Shown here piece after piece: positions 37,883 through 46,699 of a stretch of DNA of 64,000 bases; within the stretch, counting starts at the first letter, position 1; every line of letters starts with the position of its first letter. The stretch lies in assembly GCF_001317345.1 (NCBI RefSeq), contig NZ_JXCG01000003.1, positions 124,001 through 188,000 on the forward strand. The letters run 5' to 3'. The notes under the pieces are model-generated. The model searched no databases and was not told the origin of the DNA. It worked only from the letters and a program-made list of their open reading frames with translations. This DNA is from Thermococcus sp. EP1. GTDB taxonomy: Archaea; Methanobacteriota_B; Thermococci; Thermococcales; Thermococcaceae. The position numbers and the translations under genes are program-made.

Positions 37883-39572
37883 GGCAAATAAGCTGTTTAA
37901 GGAATTTAAAATACAGAGTGTCAGTGAGTTCTTTAGAAGAAATGCTGCAATGTTGGGTTACACTGGAAAAGTGCGTTCTTTTACGACCTTAATCCACGAG
38001 GCTGTGACAAATTCTTTGGATGCCTGTGAGGAAGCTGGAATACTACCATACGTTAGAGTTGAGATAGAAGAACTTGGTTCAGAACACTACAAAATAATCG
38101 TAGAAGATAATGGGCCTGGAATTCCAGAGAAATTTATTGCACACGTTTTTGGTAAAATGCTAGCTGGTACAAAGGCTCATAGAAACATTCAAAGCAGGGG
38201 ACAGCAAGGTATTGGTATTAGTGGAGCAGTTATGTTTGCTCAAATTACAAGTGGGAAAGCTACTAGAGTTATCACTTCCACAGGTGGGGAAGATATCATT
38301 GAGGCTTGGGTAGGTATTGATGTAGAGAAGAATGAGGGAAAAATTTTCAAGAAGATAAAACACTCAAATCCAACTGGTTGGAGAGGTACAAGAATAGAGA
38401 TGGAGGTTAAAGATGTTCGTTATATTCGATCTAAACAGGGCCCCTACTGGTATTTAAAGCTCACTGCTATAGCTAATCCCCATGCGCATATTGAACTTAT
38501 AGAACCTGATGGGAAGCTGATAGTTTTCCCAAGAAGTAGTGATAAGGTTCCAGAACCTCCGGAAGAAATGAAGCCACATCCCAAAGGTGTTATGACTGAT
38601 GACATATACAGGATGGCTAAAAGGACTACGAGAACTACTGTAAGGACTCTCCTTATAGGAGGATTTTCAAGAATAAGTGACAAGAAAATCGATGAATTAG
38701 TGAGGTATATAACTGCTTTGAGGCTTATAAAGAGCGAAGAAGAGCAGAGTGTCAGAGAACAACTTCTAAAAAGACTTACTGAAGGAGAGGTAGATAGGAT
38801 AATAGCCAGTTTTGGAAAGAAAGGGAAGAAGGTTCTTAAAGATGTCAGAAAGATCATGGAAAAACCTCCAAAAAAACTCACTTGGCATGAAGCAGAGGAG
38901 ATCGTTGAAGCATTTAAATATATGAACTTTTTAGCGCCTCCTACTCATGGACTTCGACCAATTGGAGAGGAAAATATAGAAAGAGGACTTACTGGAATTT
39001 TAAGGCCTGAATTTGTGACTGCTGTGAGTAGATCACCAAAGGTTTATCGTGGTGGTATTCCATTCCAAATTGAAGTTGGACTTGCCTTTGGTGGGGAGTT
39101 AAGCAGTGGCTTTGATCTCTTAAGGTATGCAAACAGAGTTCCCTTATTATTTGATGCAGGTTCATGTGTGATAACTTCCGCAGCAAGGAGTATTGATTGG
39201 AAGCGTTATAGGGTAGATGATATAGATAGAACTCCATTAGTGCTTTTAGTGAACGTGATCAGTGTTCATGTCCCATATACATCAACTGGAAAACAAAGTG
39301 TTGCAAATGAAGAGGAAATCTATGAAGAGATAAGACTTGCAGTAATGGAAGCAGCGAGGAGACTTGCAAAGTACTTGGGTGGAAAACACCGCAAGCTCTA
39401 CCAAGTTAAAAGAAGAAAGACTTTTGAAAAGTATGTGCCGGAGGTTTCAAAAGCCTTGAGCGTACTTACTGGCATGTCTGAAGAGGAGATTAAAGAAATG
39501 CTGATCACGATGATTGAGAAAAAATTTGAAACAATAGAAGAACAAGCCGTGGAGGCTGAGGGAAATGCTTAA
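37869..39572 (+). CDS. top6B: DNA topoisomerase VI subunit B
   Basis: 567 residues. GHKL ATPase: N-box [29 protein letters not shown], and glycine-rich [14 protein letters not shown]; transducer domain with the switch lysine region [16 protein letters not shown]. It provides ATP-driven gating for type IIB topoisomerase. A GGAGG site precedes ATG 37869. Overlaps the KH gene (14 nt) and top6A (8 nt). Confidence 0.96.
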   Translation: MANSEANKLFKEFKIQSVSEFFRRNAAMLGYTGKVRSFTTLIHEAVTNSLDACEEAGILPYVRVEIEELGSEHYKIIVEDNGPGIPEKFIAHVFGKMLAGTKAHRNIQSRGQQGIGISGAVMFAQITSGKATRVITSTGGEDIIEAWVGIDVEKNEGKIFKKIKHSNPTGWRGTRIEMEVKDVRYIRSKQGPYWYLKLTAIANPHAHIELIEPDGKLIVFPRSSDKVPEPPEEMKPHPKGVMTDDIYRMAKRTTRTTVRTLLIGGFSRISDKKIDELVRYITALRLIKSEEEQSVREQLLKRLTEGEVDRIIASFGKKGKKVLKDVRKIMEKPPKKLTWHEAEEIVEAFKYMNFLAPPTHGLRPIGEENIERGLTGILRPEFVTAVSRSPKVYRGGIPFQIEVGLAFGGELSSGFDLLRYANRVPLLFDAGSCVITSAARSIDWKRYRVDDIDRTPLVLLVNVISVHVPYTSTGKQSVANEEEIYEEIRLAVMEAARRLAKYLGGKHRKLYQVKRRKTFEKYVPEVSKALSVLTGMSEEEIKEMLITMIEKKFETIEEQAVEAEGNA

Positions 39573-40710
39573 ACGCGAGAAACCAAAAGAGAGGTTTAGC
39601 TATGATCCTAAGAAAGTCCTCAAACAACTTGAGAATTTTGGAAGAAGAGTACTCGAAGAAATAGCTGCAGGAAGGAATCCATTCATAGACGTTCCTACTA
39701 GAGGACTTAGCAATGTATACTTTGATGAAAGAGATCGTTTGATTAAAATGGGGAATAAAACGTCAAGAAGATATCTCTTTCACGTAGCACATGCAAGGAA
39801 GTTTATGCAGACTCTTTTAATAGCAGCTTACATAAAAAGACTCGTAAGTGAGGGTAAACACGCAAGCTTGAGAGAAGCCTATTATGCAAACAAGCACACC
39901 ATTCCTGGAACTAAAGAAAACACATTTGAGGATCAGAGTGAAAGTGATCCCGTTATAGAGGATTTAGAGAGAATGTTTGGAGTTCTTAGAGAAGAAATGC
40001 ACATAACAGCAGATAGAAGAGGATACATTTATGGAGACATCGTTATTAGGGATGGAGAAGACGAGTTTAATGCCTCGAAGCTTGGTATGGGTGGATGGGC
40101 AGTTCCTGGGACTGTTGAGCACATAGAATTTCCGGAGATTAATGTTGATTATGTACTTGTAGTAGAGACAGCAGCTATGGCAGATAGGCTAATTGAAGAA
40201 AAATATCCAAAGAAGGAGAAGGCCCTAGTGGTTGCAACTCAAGGACAGGCTTCTCGTGGTGTCAGGCGTTTAATTCATAGACTTCACTACGAAGAAGGAC
40301 TTCCAATAATTGTTTTCACCGATGGTGACCCTTACGGATGGTACATCTACTCCACAATAAAGCAAGGGTCAATAAATCTTGCTTATCTTAGTGAAAAGCT
40401 TGCCACTCCCGAAGCAAAATTTGTAGGAATGACTATGGATGACATAAAGCAGTATGGCCTTGAAAACGTCACAGAGAAGCTCAAAGGAATTCCACCTAAT
40501 AAGAAAGGTGGACCAACTGGAGATTATAAGCGTATCATAGAAGAAATGAATTATCCTTGGTTCCAGAACAAAGAATGGCAAAGGCAACTTAAATTGGCCC
40601 TTAATTGGGGAGTGAGAATTGAGCAACAGGCTTTAGCAAATAAGAGTTTAGAATTTGTCGCTAGGGAATACCTCCCAGAGAAAATTGGTAAAGAGGAGTT
40701 ACTTCCATGA
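39565..40710 (+). CDS. top6A: DNA topoisomerase VI subunit A (Spo11 homologue)
   Basis: 381 residues. The winged-helix catalytic Tyr is in [11 protein letters not shown] (Tyr106 of the YY pair by homology); the Toprim metal site is E...[15 protein letters not shown]. It cuts both DNA strands with a 2-nt stagger. The gene overlaps top6B (8 nt) and the next gene (4 nt, ATGA), giving an operon of topoisomerase and two proteins of unknown function. Confidence 0.96.
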   Translation: MLKREKPKERFSYDPKKVLKQLENFGRRVLEEIAAGRNPFIDVPTRGLSNVYFDERDRLIKMGNKTSRRYLFHVAHARKFMQTLLIAAYIKRLVSEGKHASLREAYYANKHTIPGTKENTFEDQSESDPVIEDLERMFGVLREEMHITADRRGYIYGDIVIRDGEDEFNASKLGMGGWAVPGTVEHIEFPEINVDYVLVVETAAMADRLIEEKYPKKEKALVVATQGQASRGVRRLIHRLHYEEGLPIIVFTDGDPYGWYIYSTIKQGSINLAYLSEKLATPEAKFVGMTMDDIKQYGLENVTEKLKGIPPNKKGGPTGDYKRIIEEMNYPWFQNKEWQRQLKLALNWGVRIEQQALANKSLEFVAREYLPEKIGKEELLP

Positions 40711-41957
40711 CTACGACGGAGGAACTTATAGCTCAGATTAATAGGGCTTTGGATGACATAAAGATAAACATGAGTAGGTTATTTGAGAATTTCGACCCCC
40801 TCTATTTAGCTTTTAATTTAAATAGAAATCTAACAATCCTCAAAGATTTTGAAGATGAACTTTCCCGTAGAGTAGGTGATACCCACTCCTACACTGGAGC
40901 ACTAAGCAAGCGAGAAAGAGATCCACACATTCGTAGGATCTTTCTAAGAAATCATTATCGGATGCTTACCCTTGAAAGACTCAGGACTGCCATAACAGGA
41001 CATAAAATTGCCCTTGCTACAATAGCCTCTCATTATACCTTTTACAGGGGCAAAAAAGAGGTAGATATCAGAAATATCACGAGCAAAAAAGAATTGGAAG
41101 AATTAAAGGTGGTTGAGAAGCCTATAAAGCTTGGGAGACTTGAGATTCTGCCGTATCTTGCTTATTCGGGAGATGTGCTTAAGATTCTTGGCCAACAGGA
41201 TAACAAAGTGAGAGATACTTTTAAGGAAATAAAGGCAAAACTTAAAGAGAAGGGCCAGGTTAGGAAAAAAGGAATAAGAATAGAAGTAGAGTATTGGCAA
41301 GGAGGCAGGCTGAAGAAAGAGCGTTTAGAGTTGCCTATAGATGCAGACATAGATAGTGAACTGAGAAAGAGATTTGGAAAGAAATATAGGTGGAGAGTTT
41401 TAAGTTACGTCAAGACTAAAGGGGTTTTAATTAACAGTCATTATACTGTTGATAACATTGCATTAGCATATGCTTCTTGTTATCCAGGCAAAGGAGTTGA
41501 ATTTCTTGCTCTCGACTTTTTCAAGTACTACTATATTACATCCGAGAAAGAGAGGGAGGCTATTGGCATATATCCGCAGATGAAACCATGTATTGACTGT
41601 CACTATTCGATTTTCGATGCTCCATTCATGAATGAACCGGAATTTAGGACAGGATTTGGAAGCATGTTAATCATCAAAAAATGCGAGATTGAAAAGCTCT
41701 TAAGTGGGAAAAGAAGTGAAATATCAAATATCCCGAATTATCTTCTGGGAGGAGTTGTGCTTTACGGTATTAGTTCATTTGATGAGAAAAAAATCAGTAA
41801 CCTCCTTGGAATTGATGAAAACGACTTGAGAGAGGCTATAGAAAAGTTTGTACTTTCTGGACTTCACATGTCCCTTTTTGAGGATACAAGTAGATTTGAG
41901 AGATTCATGCCTAAGAGTGATAAGGCAAAACAGTTTTTGGAGTTGCTCCAAGGGTGA
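40707..41957 (+). CDS. DUF530-like conserved euryarchaeal protein
   Basis: 416 residues, soluble. Helical N-terminus ([24 protein letters not shown]), a central basic region, and a Cys/His patch ([19 protein letters not shown]) that may bind metal. I assign it to DUF530 from memory of length and the CxxC block; function unknown. It overlaps top6A as ATGA, which points to a functional link with topoisomerase VI or with DNA. Confidence 0.62.
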   Translation: MTTTEELIAQINRALDDIKINMSRLFENFDPLYLAFNLNRNLTILKDFEDELSRRVGDTHSYTGALSKRERDPHIRRIFLRNHYRMLTLERLRTAITGHKIALATIASHYTFYRGKKEVDIRNITSKKELEELKVVEKPIKLGRLEILPYLAYSGDVLKILGQQDNKVRDTFKEIKAKLKEKGQVRKKGIRIEVEYWQGGRLKKERLELPIDADIDSELRKRFGKKYRWRVLSYVKTKGVLINSHYTVDNIALAYASCYPGKGVEFLALDFFKYYYITSEKEREAIGIYPQMKPCIDCHYSIFDAPFMNEPEFRTGFGSMLIIKKCEIEKLLSGKRSEISNIPNYLLGGVVLYGISSFDEKKISNLLGIDENDLREAIEKFVLSGLHMSLFEDTSRFERFMPKSDKAKQFLELLQG

Positions 41958-41962
41958 GTGGG

Positions 41963-42352
41963 ATGAAGGTAGAGATAAAAGCGAGAAATAATGAAGAGCT
42001 ATTGAGAAAGATAGATGAGATGCTAAGTAGGGATGCAACTGAAGTTTACATAAATCTCAGACCAACTAAGATAATCTTAGTAAAGATATTAGAAAAGGCC
42101 CCTAACGTGAAAGTAATTAAGTGCCCTCCAAGTCTTTATCCAAAAGTCTCTAAAAAGATTGTAAAGGCTCTCAGCCAAATGGGTATAAAGTTAGTTCCAG
42201 CAAATCATTCCCGAGGACGACCCAAAAAGTATGATGTTAGTACTTTGAAATTAATTGAAGAGCTGATAAAAAAAGGAAAGACTCCAAAAGAGATAAGTGA
42301 AGAGCTTGGTATTCCGTTAAGAACAGTTTATTACATAATTAATGGGCGATAA
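41963..42352 (+). CDS. DUF1699-like protein with C-terminal HTH
   Basis: 129 residues. N-terminal alpha/beta domain (VEIKARNNEELLRKIDEMLSRDATEVYINLRPTKIILVKILEKAPNVKVIKCPPSLYPKVSKKIVKALSQMGIKLVP), then GRPKKYDVSTLKLIEELIKKGKTPKEISEELGIPLRTVYYIING, a recombinase/Hin-type helix-turn-helix with AT-hook-like GRPKK. Probably DNA binding. ATG 41963 follows GGGTGAGTGGG and is 5 nt after the previous stop. Confidence 0.68.
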   Translation: MKVEIKARNNEELLRKIDEMLSRDATEVYINLRPTKIILVKILEKAPNVKVIKCPPSLYPKVSKKIVKALSQMGIKLVPANHSRGRPKKYDVSTLKLIEELIKKGKTPKEISEELGIPLRTVYYIINGR

Positions 42353-42355
42353 GAA

Positions 42356-43120
42356 ATGAGACGAATACTGCCGTTTGTGTTAATATTACTTCTTTTCGCC
42401 GTGTTATTCAGGGCTACTGTGGAACATGGACAAAGCTCGTTTAATATTGAGATTTTATACCTTGCATGGGCCGCCTTCTTTTTTGGGGTTCTTGGATATG
42501 CAGTATGGTTTCTCTTTGAAAAAGGAGTTCCAATAATGCCAGTAAAAAAACGGAGAAAGACTAAGGGGGACTACTTGAGAGAGCTCCTTATAATCCTTGC
42601 GATTGTGATCGCCCTTAGGGCACTTTTCAGCAAAAGGATAGAACCTTATAGAGGAGTAAGGGCCCCAATAATAAAGTACCCAAAATTCCACTTCTTTAAT
42701 GATACGTTTACAGTAACTTATGAACCTCTTCCAGATTATGCATATTTTGCTCCACTTTTTGTGTTTATTATTATCATAATGTTTCTTTTTTTACAACAAA
42801 GAAAAAAACCGCAAAAAATAGAGATTGCTAAGTTTGATCCTGAAGTGACTTTTGAATCAATTGAAGGCACTCCTGAGGAGAGAATCATTAAAATGTACAA
42901 AAATGTTGTTGCAGGCCTTATAAAAAGAGGATACCCTTATCAGAAAAGCTGGACTCATTGGGAACATGAGGACAAATTAAGGGACATTTTTGAAGATTTG
43001 GAGGATCTGGATAAGATTACAAGAGTATTCGAAAAAGCAAAGTATGGTTACAAACTTAGCAAAGAAGAAATCGAAATTGCTAAGGAGAGCTATGAAAACC
43101 TGATGCGATTCTTGAGATAA
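42356..43120 (+). CDS. membrane protein with DUF4129-like C-terminus
   Basis: 254 residues: three hydrophobic segments (6-25, 30-50, 122-142) with basic linkers, then a cytoplasmic helical domain EERIIKMYKNVVAGLIKRGYPYQKSWTHWEHEDKLRDIF...LMRFLR that matches the DUF4129 pattern (Y..........G.....T..E). DUF4129 proteins usually accompany MoxR/DUF58 genes, not seen here. Last gene of the run that starts at aIF1A; stop is followed by a TATA-like GTTTAAAAG. Confidence 0.6.
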   Translation: MRRILPFVLILLLFAVLFRATVEHGQSSFNIEILYLAWAAFFFGVLGYAVWFLFEKGVPIMPVKKRRKTKGDYLRELLIILAIVIALRALFSKRIEPYRGVRAPIIKYPKFHFFNDTFTVTYEPLPDYAYFAPLFVFIIIIMFLFLQQRKKPQKIEIAKFDPEVTFESIEGTPEERIIKMYKNVVAGLIKRGYPYQKSWTHWEHEDKLRDIFEDLEDLDKITRVFEKAKYGYKLSKEEIEIAKESYENLMRFLR

Positions 43121-43162
43121 GTTTAAAAGAAATCTTTAGGTTCTCCTACTGGTGGTGAGAAA

Positions 43163-43960
43163 ATGTTCGAAACTCAAGAAGAGCTCCCTGAAATTAGGGA
43201 GAGACTTCATAGGGTGGGCATAACTAACTTGCGAACAATTGCGAGGATAAACTGGAAAGGAAAACTTTACACATTCATCCCGACTTTTGAAATAACTATA
43301 GATGTGCCTGAGGAGAAAAAGGGTATCCACATGAGCCGCCTTGTTGAAAGCATCACCGAGACAATGAGTGAGGCAGTGGAGGAAGAAGTAAAAGAAGCAC
43401 ACACTTCATTAGAGGAGCTTGGACTTGCCATAATCCACCGTTTGGAACAAAAACATCCTCACAAAAGGGCTGAGGTATGGGTTAAAACTCAATTAATTAT
43501 GGAAAGACAAACTCCTGCGAGTAAGAAGATAAGTCTTGAAGCTTACGATGTTGAAGTGGGAGTAATAAAGGAGCTCAAAAATGTGGAAAAAGTCTTAAAA
43601 GTGACAGTAATCGGTAATACTGCTTGTCCCCATGCCATGGCAAATAACCAAGGAAAAACACATATCCAAAGGGCAATTGCTACTTTAGAGATAAGAACTA
43701 ATTATGGAGAGGAGATAGCACTGGAAGATATGATAGACCTTGTAGAGAGCTCTTTCAGTTCCCCAACGTACACATTGTTAAAAACAATCGATGAGAATGC
43801 AGTGGTTCAGAATATGTACTCTAACCCAAAATTCGTGGAAGATGTGGCTAGAGAGATCATTTTCAAGGCAAAACAAAAGTTTAAAGGGAGAATTCACGTA
43901 AAGGTCGTAAGCCATGAGAGTATTCATCGACATGACGTAATTGCAGAAACTTGGTATTAA
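43163..43960 (+). CDS. mptA: GTP cyclohydrolase MptA (FolE2 family)
   Basis: 265 residues. Opens GTP to the cyclic-phosphate pterin precursor in archaeal tetrahydromethanopterin-type or related pterin synthesis. Family motifs: [27 protein letters not shown], metal-ligand Cys/His in [20 protein letters not shown] and [25 protein letters not shown] precedes ATG 43163. A TATA-like GTTTAAAAG overlaps the end of the previous gene. Confidence 0.92.
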   Translation: MFETQEELPEIRERLHRVGITNLRTIARINWKGKLYTFIPTFEITIDVPEEKKGIHMSRLVESITETMSEAVEEEVKEAHTSLEELGLAIIHRLEQKHPHKRAEVWVKTQLIMERQTPASKKISLEAYDVEVGVIKELKNVEKVLKVTVIGNTACPHAMANNQGKTHIQRAIATLEIRTNYGEEIALEDMIDLVESSFSSPTYTLLKTIDENAVVQNMYSNPKFVEDVAREIIFKAKQKFKGRIHVKVVSHESIHRHDVIAETWY

Positions 43961-43995
43961 GTTCTCTCATTTTAAATTATTAAAAGAAGAGAAAA

Positions 43996-44694
43996 TCAAA
44001 GGAGCATTCTTGCGTCGACTGCAACTGCACTGTCCTCGTAGGCAAATATTGGGTTGATATCTAACTCTTTGATCTCGGGAAGCTCGAGAGCAAGTTCTCC
44101 AACCTTTGTAATAATTTCAGCAAGACCTTCAATGTTGACTGGTTTTTCACCTCTTGCTCCAGCAAGTATTGGGTATGCTTTGATTTCTTTTATCATTTCA
44201 AGGGCTTCATCCTTACTTATTGGTGCAACTCTAAAGCTGACATCTTTGAGAATCTCGACAAAGATTCCACCAAGACCAAACATGATTGCTGGACCAAATT
44301 GTGGATCTCGTATCATACCAACAATGACTTCTTTTCCAAGTGGGAGCATCTTATAAACAATTACTCCCCAAAGGTCTGCATCTGGTTTGTAGTTCTTGGC
44401 ATTTTCCATGATGGTTCTGAAAGCCTCCCTGGCTTCATCATCATTCTTTATGTTAACTTTAACACCACCAGCATCACTCTTGTGGATGATCTGAGGAGAG
44501 ACAATTTTCATAACAACAGGATAGCCAATTTCTCTTGCAAATTGCACAGCCTCTTCTTCATTTGTAGCGACTTTGAAGTCGGGAACAGGAACACCATATA
44601 GTTGGAGAATCTCCTTTGCCTCTGGTTCCACTAGTGCTCTATTCTCAGCCTTTGCCTTTTCGATTATTTCTCTAGCTTTTGCAACTCTATCCAT
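43996..44694 (-). CDS. acdB: ADP-forming acetyl/acyl-CoA synthetase beta subunit
   Basis: 232 residues; ATP-grasp subunit of the archaeal ADP-forming acyl-CoA synthetase that makes ATP from acyl-CoA in peptide and sugar fermentation. Motifs: IGYPVVMKIVSPQIIHKSDAGGVKVNI and FGPAIMFGLGGIFVEILKDVSFRVAPI, ending with metal-site DINPIFAYEDSAVAVDARM. No alpha subunit is nearby, as is usual in Thermococcales. ATG 44694 follows GAGGTGGTAG. Confidence 0.92.
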   Translation of the reverse strand: MDRVAKAREIIEKAKAENRALVEPEAKEILQLYGVPVPDFKVATNEEEAVQFAREIGYPVVMKIVSPQIIHKSDAGGVKVNIKNDDEAREAFRTIMENAKNYKPDADLWGVIVYKMLPLGKEVIVGMIRDPQFGPAIMFGLGGIFVEILKDVSFRVAPISKDEALEMIKEIKAYPILAGARGEKPVNIEGLAEIITKVGELALELPEIKELDINPIFAYEDSAVAVDARMLL

Positions 44695-44787
44695 ATCTAC
44701 CACCTCGATTATAATGATGACAGTTTCAGTTATGTTGACAATATTAAAAGTCTTTCCATTTCAAATCAGGTTGAAGCTGTCGATTGG

Positions 44788-44794
44788 TATAAAT
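44788..44794 (+). promoter_or_regulatory. TATA box of the DUF4139 gene
   Basis: TATAAAT about 35 nt before ATG 44829, with GGTGAAAG as ribosome binding site. The 125-nt gap between this gene and divergent acdB contains one ATGATGA but no matching D boxes. Confidence 0.45.
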
Positions 44795-44828
44795 AGAAGG
44801 GACTCTTATATATAACTGGTGAAAGAAC

Positions 44829-46151
44829 ATGAAACGAAAAGTTATTGGAGGAATTCTGTTGAGTTTTATCATTTTAGCCATGGTGATTTTCCACCAAACC
44901 CGTGCAGAGGAAGACCAGACAAGCATTGCTCTTTATGATTCTGCAAAAATTGGGGTTGTAGAAAAAACACTTCAAGTAGAACTTAAGGAAGGGATAAATG
45001 AAGTCCCATTAGATGTTCTGGAAGGACTTAACGTTGAGGAGGTTACTTTAAAGCCTCTTGATGAGAAAGTGAAAGTTCTTGGGATTATAAGTAAGGAACT
45101 GAAAGGAAAAGATCTAATTGAGGCCAACATTGGAAAAGAGATAACAATAAAGCTTAAAAGTGGAGAAACAATAAGCGGAAAATTTTTGGGATATAAAGAT
45201 GGTAAACTAGCGATTCAAGGAAATGCATACTATTTAGTAGAACCAGCTGAAGTGGCATATATGAAAATGGCCTCCCTTGGAGAAGAGAGCAAATCAAACG
45301 TCTATGCAATAATAAACGCTGAAGAGGAAGGAAAATATTTCTTCAAGCTCATTTACAGAGTGGGGGGAATTGGTTGGAATTCGAGGTATAAGCTTTACCT
45401 AAGCGATAAGGCAGCTCTTTATGGGTATATTCTAATTGACAATCCTACAAACAAAAGTTTTGAAAACACCGAAGTGCTTTTGGTATCTGGAGAGGTTCAG
45501 TTTTATCAGCCTCCACAGGTGATTGTTGAGAGGTACTATGTAGCAGAGGCAGCAATAGGAAAGGAAGTACCTCAAGAGCCAATCCAACAGACAAAAATAG
45601 AAGCTTTCTATCTTTACAAACTAGGTACAGTGGATATAGGAGCTTTTGAGAAAAAGATGATTCCTTATATTTACCAAGAAAGCGAGTATACTAAGGAATA
45701 TCTTTATGAGAGTTATCCTTATGGTGGTAATCAAGACATCTACGAAATTGTATCTCTAAAAACTAAAGAAGTCCTTCCTAGGGGTATTGTAGAAATATAC
45801 AAAGAGCTGGAAGACAAAAACGTTCTGATTGGGGAGCAGGTGATAGATCACACACCAAAAGGCGACATTTTGAGACTTAAGCTTGGTAGAGATATCGACT
45901 TAAAAGGTAAAACAGAGGTTCTAGAAGAGAGGCATGGAGAGCGTTATGGATATTATAAGATCAGGGTTACAGTGGAAAACTTTGGAGAAGAGAGTAAAGA
46001 GGTAATTGTGAGACATTACAAGTGGCGTGGAAAAATACTTGAAAGCTCTGTAAGTCCAGTAAGTGAAACAGCCAACTACGTAGAGTTCAAAATAACAGTT
46101 AATCCAGGAGAAAAGAAGGAGATAATCTTTGAATACGAGGTTAGCTATTAA
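44829..46151 (+). CDS. secreted/anchored DUF4139-like protein
   Basis: 440 residues with an N-terminal signal/anchor (MKRKVIGGILLSFIILAMVIFHQTRAEE). The body is beta-rich: an N-terminal part (VVEKTLQVELKEGINEVPLDVLEGLNVEEVTLKPL...SGETISGKFLGYKDG) and DUF4139-type features VGGIGWNSRYKLYLSDKAALYGYILIDNPTNKSFENTEVLLVSGE. It likely sits outside the membrane. Role unknown. Confidence 0.7.
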   Translation: MKRKVIGGILLSFIILAMVIFHQTRAEEDQTSIALYDSAKIGVVEKTLQVELKEGINEVPLDVLEGLNVEEVTLKPLDEKVKVLGIISKELKGKDLIEANIGKEITIKLKSGETISGKFLGYKDGKLAIQGNAYYLVEPAEVAYMKMASLGEESKSNVYAIINAEEEGKYFFKLIYRVGGIGWNSRYKLYLSDKAALYGYILIDNPTNKSFENTEVLLVSGEVQFYQPPQVIVERYYVAEAAIGKEVPQEPIQQTKIEAFYLYKLGTVDIGAFEKKMIPYIYQESEYTKEYLYESYPYGGNQDIYEIVSLKTKEVLPRGIVEIYKELEDKNVLIGEQVIDHTPKGDILRLKLGRDIDLKGKTEVLEERHGERYGYYKIRVTVENFGEESKEVIVRHYKWRGKILESSVSPVSETANYVEFKITVNPGEKKEIIFEYEVSY

Positions 46152-46384
46152 AGTTTCCTTAGAAGAACCTCGTAGCTTTTATCTTCTTTTACTATTTCTA
46201 GCACGAGACTCTTTTCATAGTCCAAAAATCGGGTTCCTTTTAGTGTATACCCTTCTTCTCGCAAATGATTCATTACACTGAGGCCTAGCTCTCCAAAAAG
46301 CTCAGCTGCCATCGTGGCAAAACTTGGTTCTTTTATTCCTAATTCACTATGATACTTTTTAGCTAATTCAAAAACATCTGCCAT
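46148..46384 (-). CDS. small hypothetical protein
   Basis: 78 residues from ATG 46384, preceded by GGGGTGGTGAT. Helical N-terminus (MADVFELAKKYHSELGIKEPSFATMAAELFGELGLSVMNHLREEG) and a short beta end (RFLDYEKSLVLEIVKEDKSYEVLLRKL). No family recognised. Lies 69 nt downstream of tRNA-Lys on the same strand; 4-nt convergent overlap with the DUF4139 gene. Confidence 0.6.
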   Translation of the reverse strand: MADVFELAKKYHSELGIKEPSFATMAAELFGELGLSVMNHLREEGYTLKGTRFLDYEKSLVLEIVKEDKSYEVLLRKL

Positions 46385-46453
46385 ATCACCACCCCAAGAG
46401 TAATTAGTCTTCAAGACTTTAAGCTCTTTCGATTTCTAGAAAAGTTATGAAGT

Positions 46454-46531
46454 GGCGGGCCGGACGGGATTCGAACCCGCGACCGCCGGGTTAAAAGCCC
46501 GGCGCTCTAACCAGGCTGAGCTACCGGCCCT
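46454..46531 (-). tRNA. tRNA-Lys (anticodon UUU)
   Basis: On the minus strand the sequence folds into a cloverleaf: acceptor GGGCCGG/CCGGCCC, D-arm with TAGCTCAGCCTGGTTAGAG, anticodon stem CCGGG with loop CUUUUAA (anticodon UUU), T-arm GGGTTCGAATCCC, discriminator G and an encoded CCA end (46454-46456). No intron. The very GC-rich stems against an AT-rich background are typical of hyperthermophile tRNAs. A TATA-like CTTTATAAG lies ~30 nt upstream. Confidence 0.96.
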
Positions 46532-46699
46532 CGATAAGTTAGAGATTGTGATGCTCTTATAAAGTTTTTGGTCAATTTTTAGTAAATCAAGAGAGGATTC
46601 TTAGATAAAACATCTATACGCATGTTCTGGAATCCTACATATATTAAAACCATAGAAGTTATAAACCATGCTCCTTCTTTTTCCAAGGGAGGGTTAAGA

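Noticed and set aside
44714-44760. ATGATGA in the acdB/DUF4139 divergent gap
   Set aside because: A single consensus C box without any CTGA at the correct distance.
46622-46699. N-terminal extension of the PP-loop protein
   Set aside because: It covers a TATA-like TTATAAACC and the ribosome binding site; no protein similarity is expected there.
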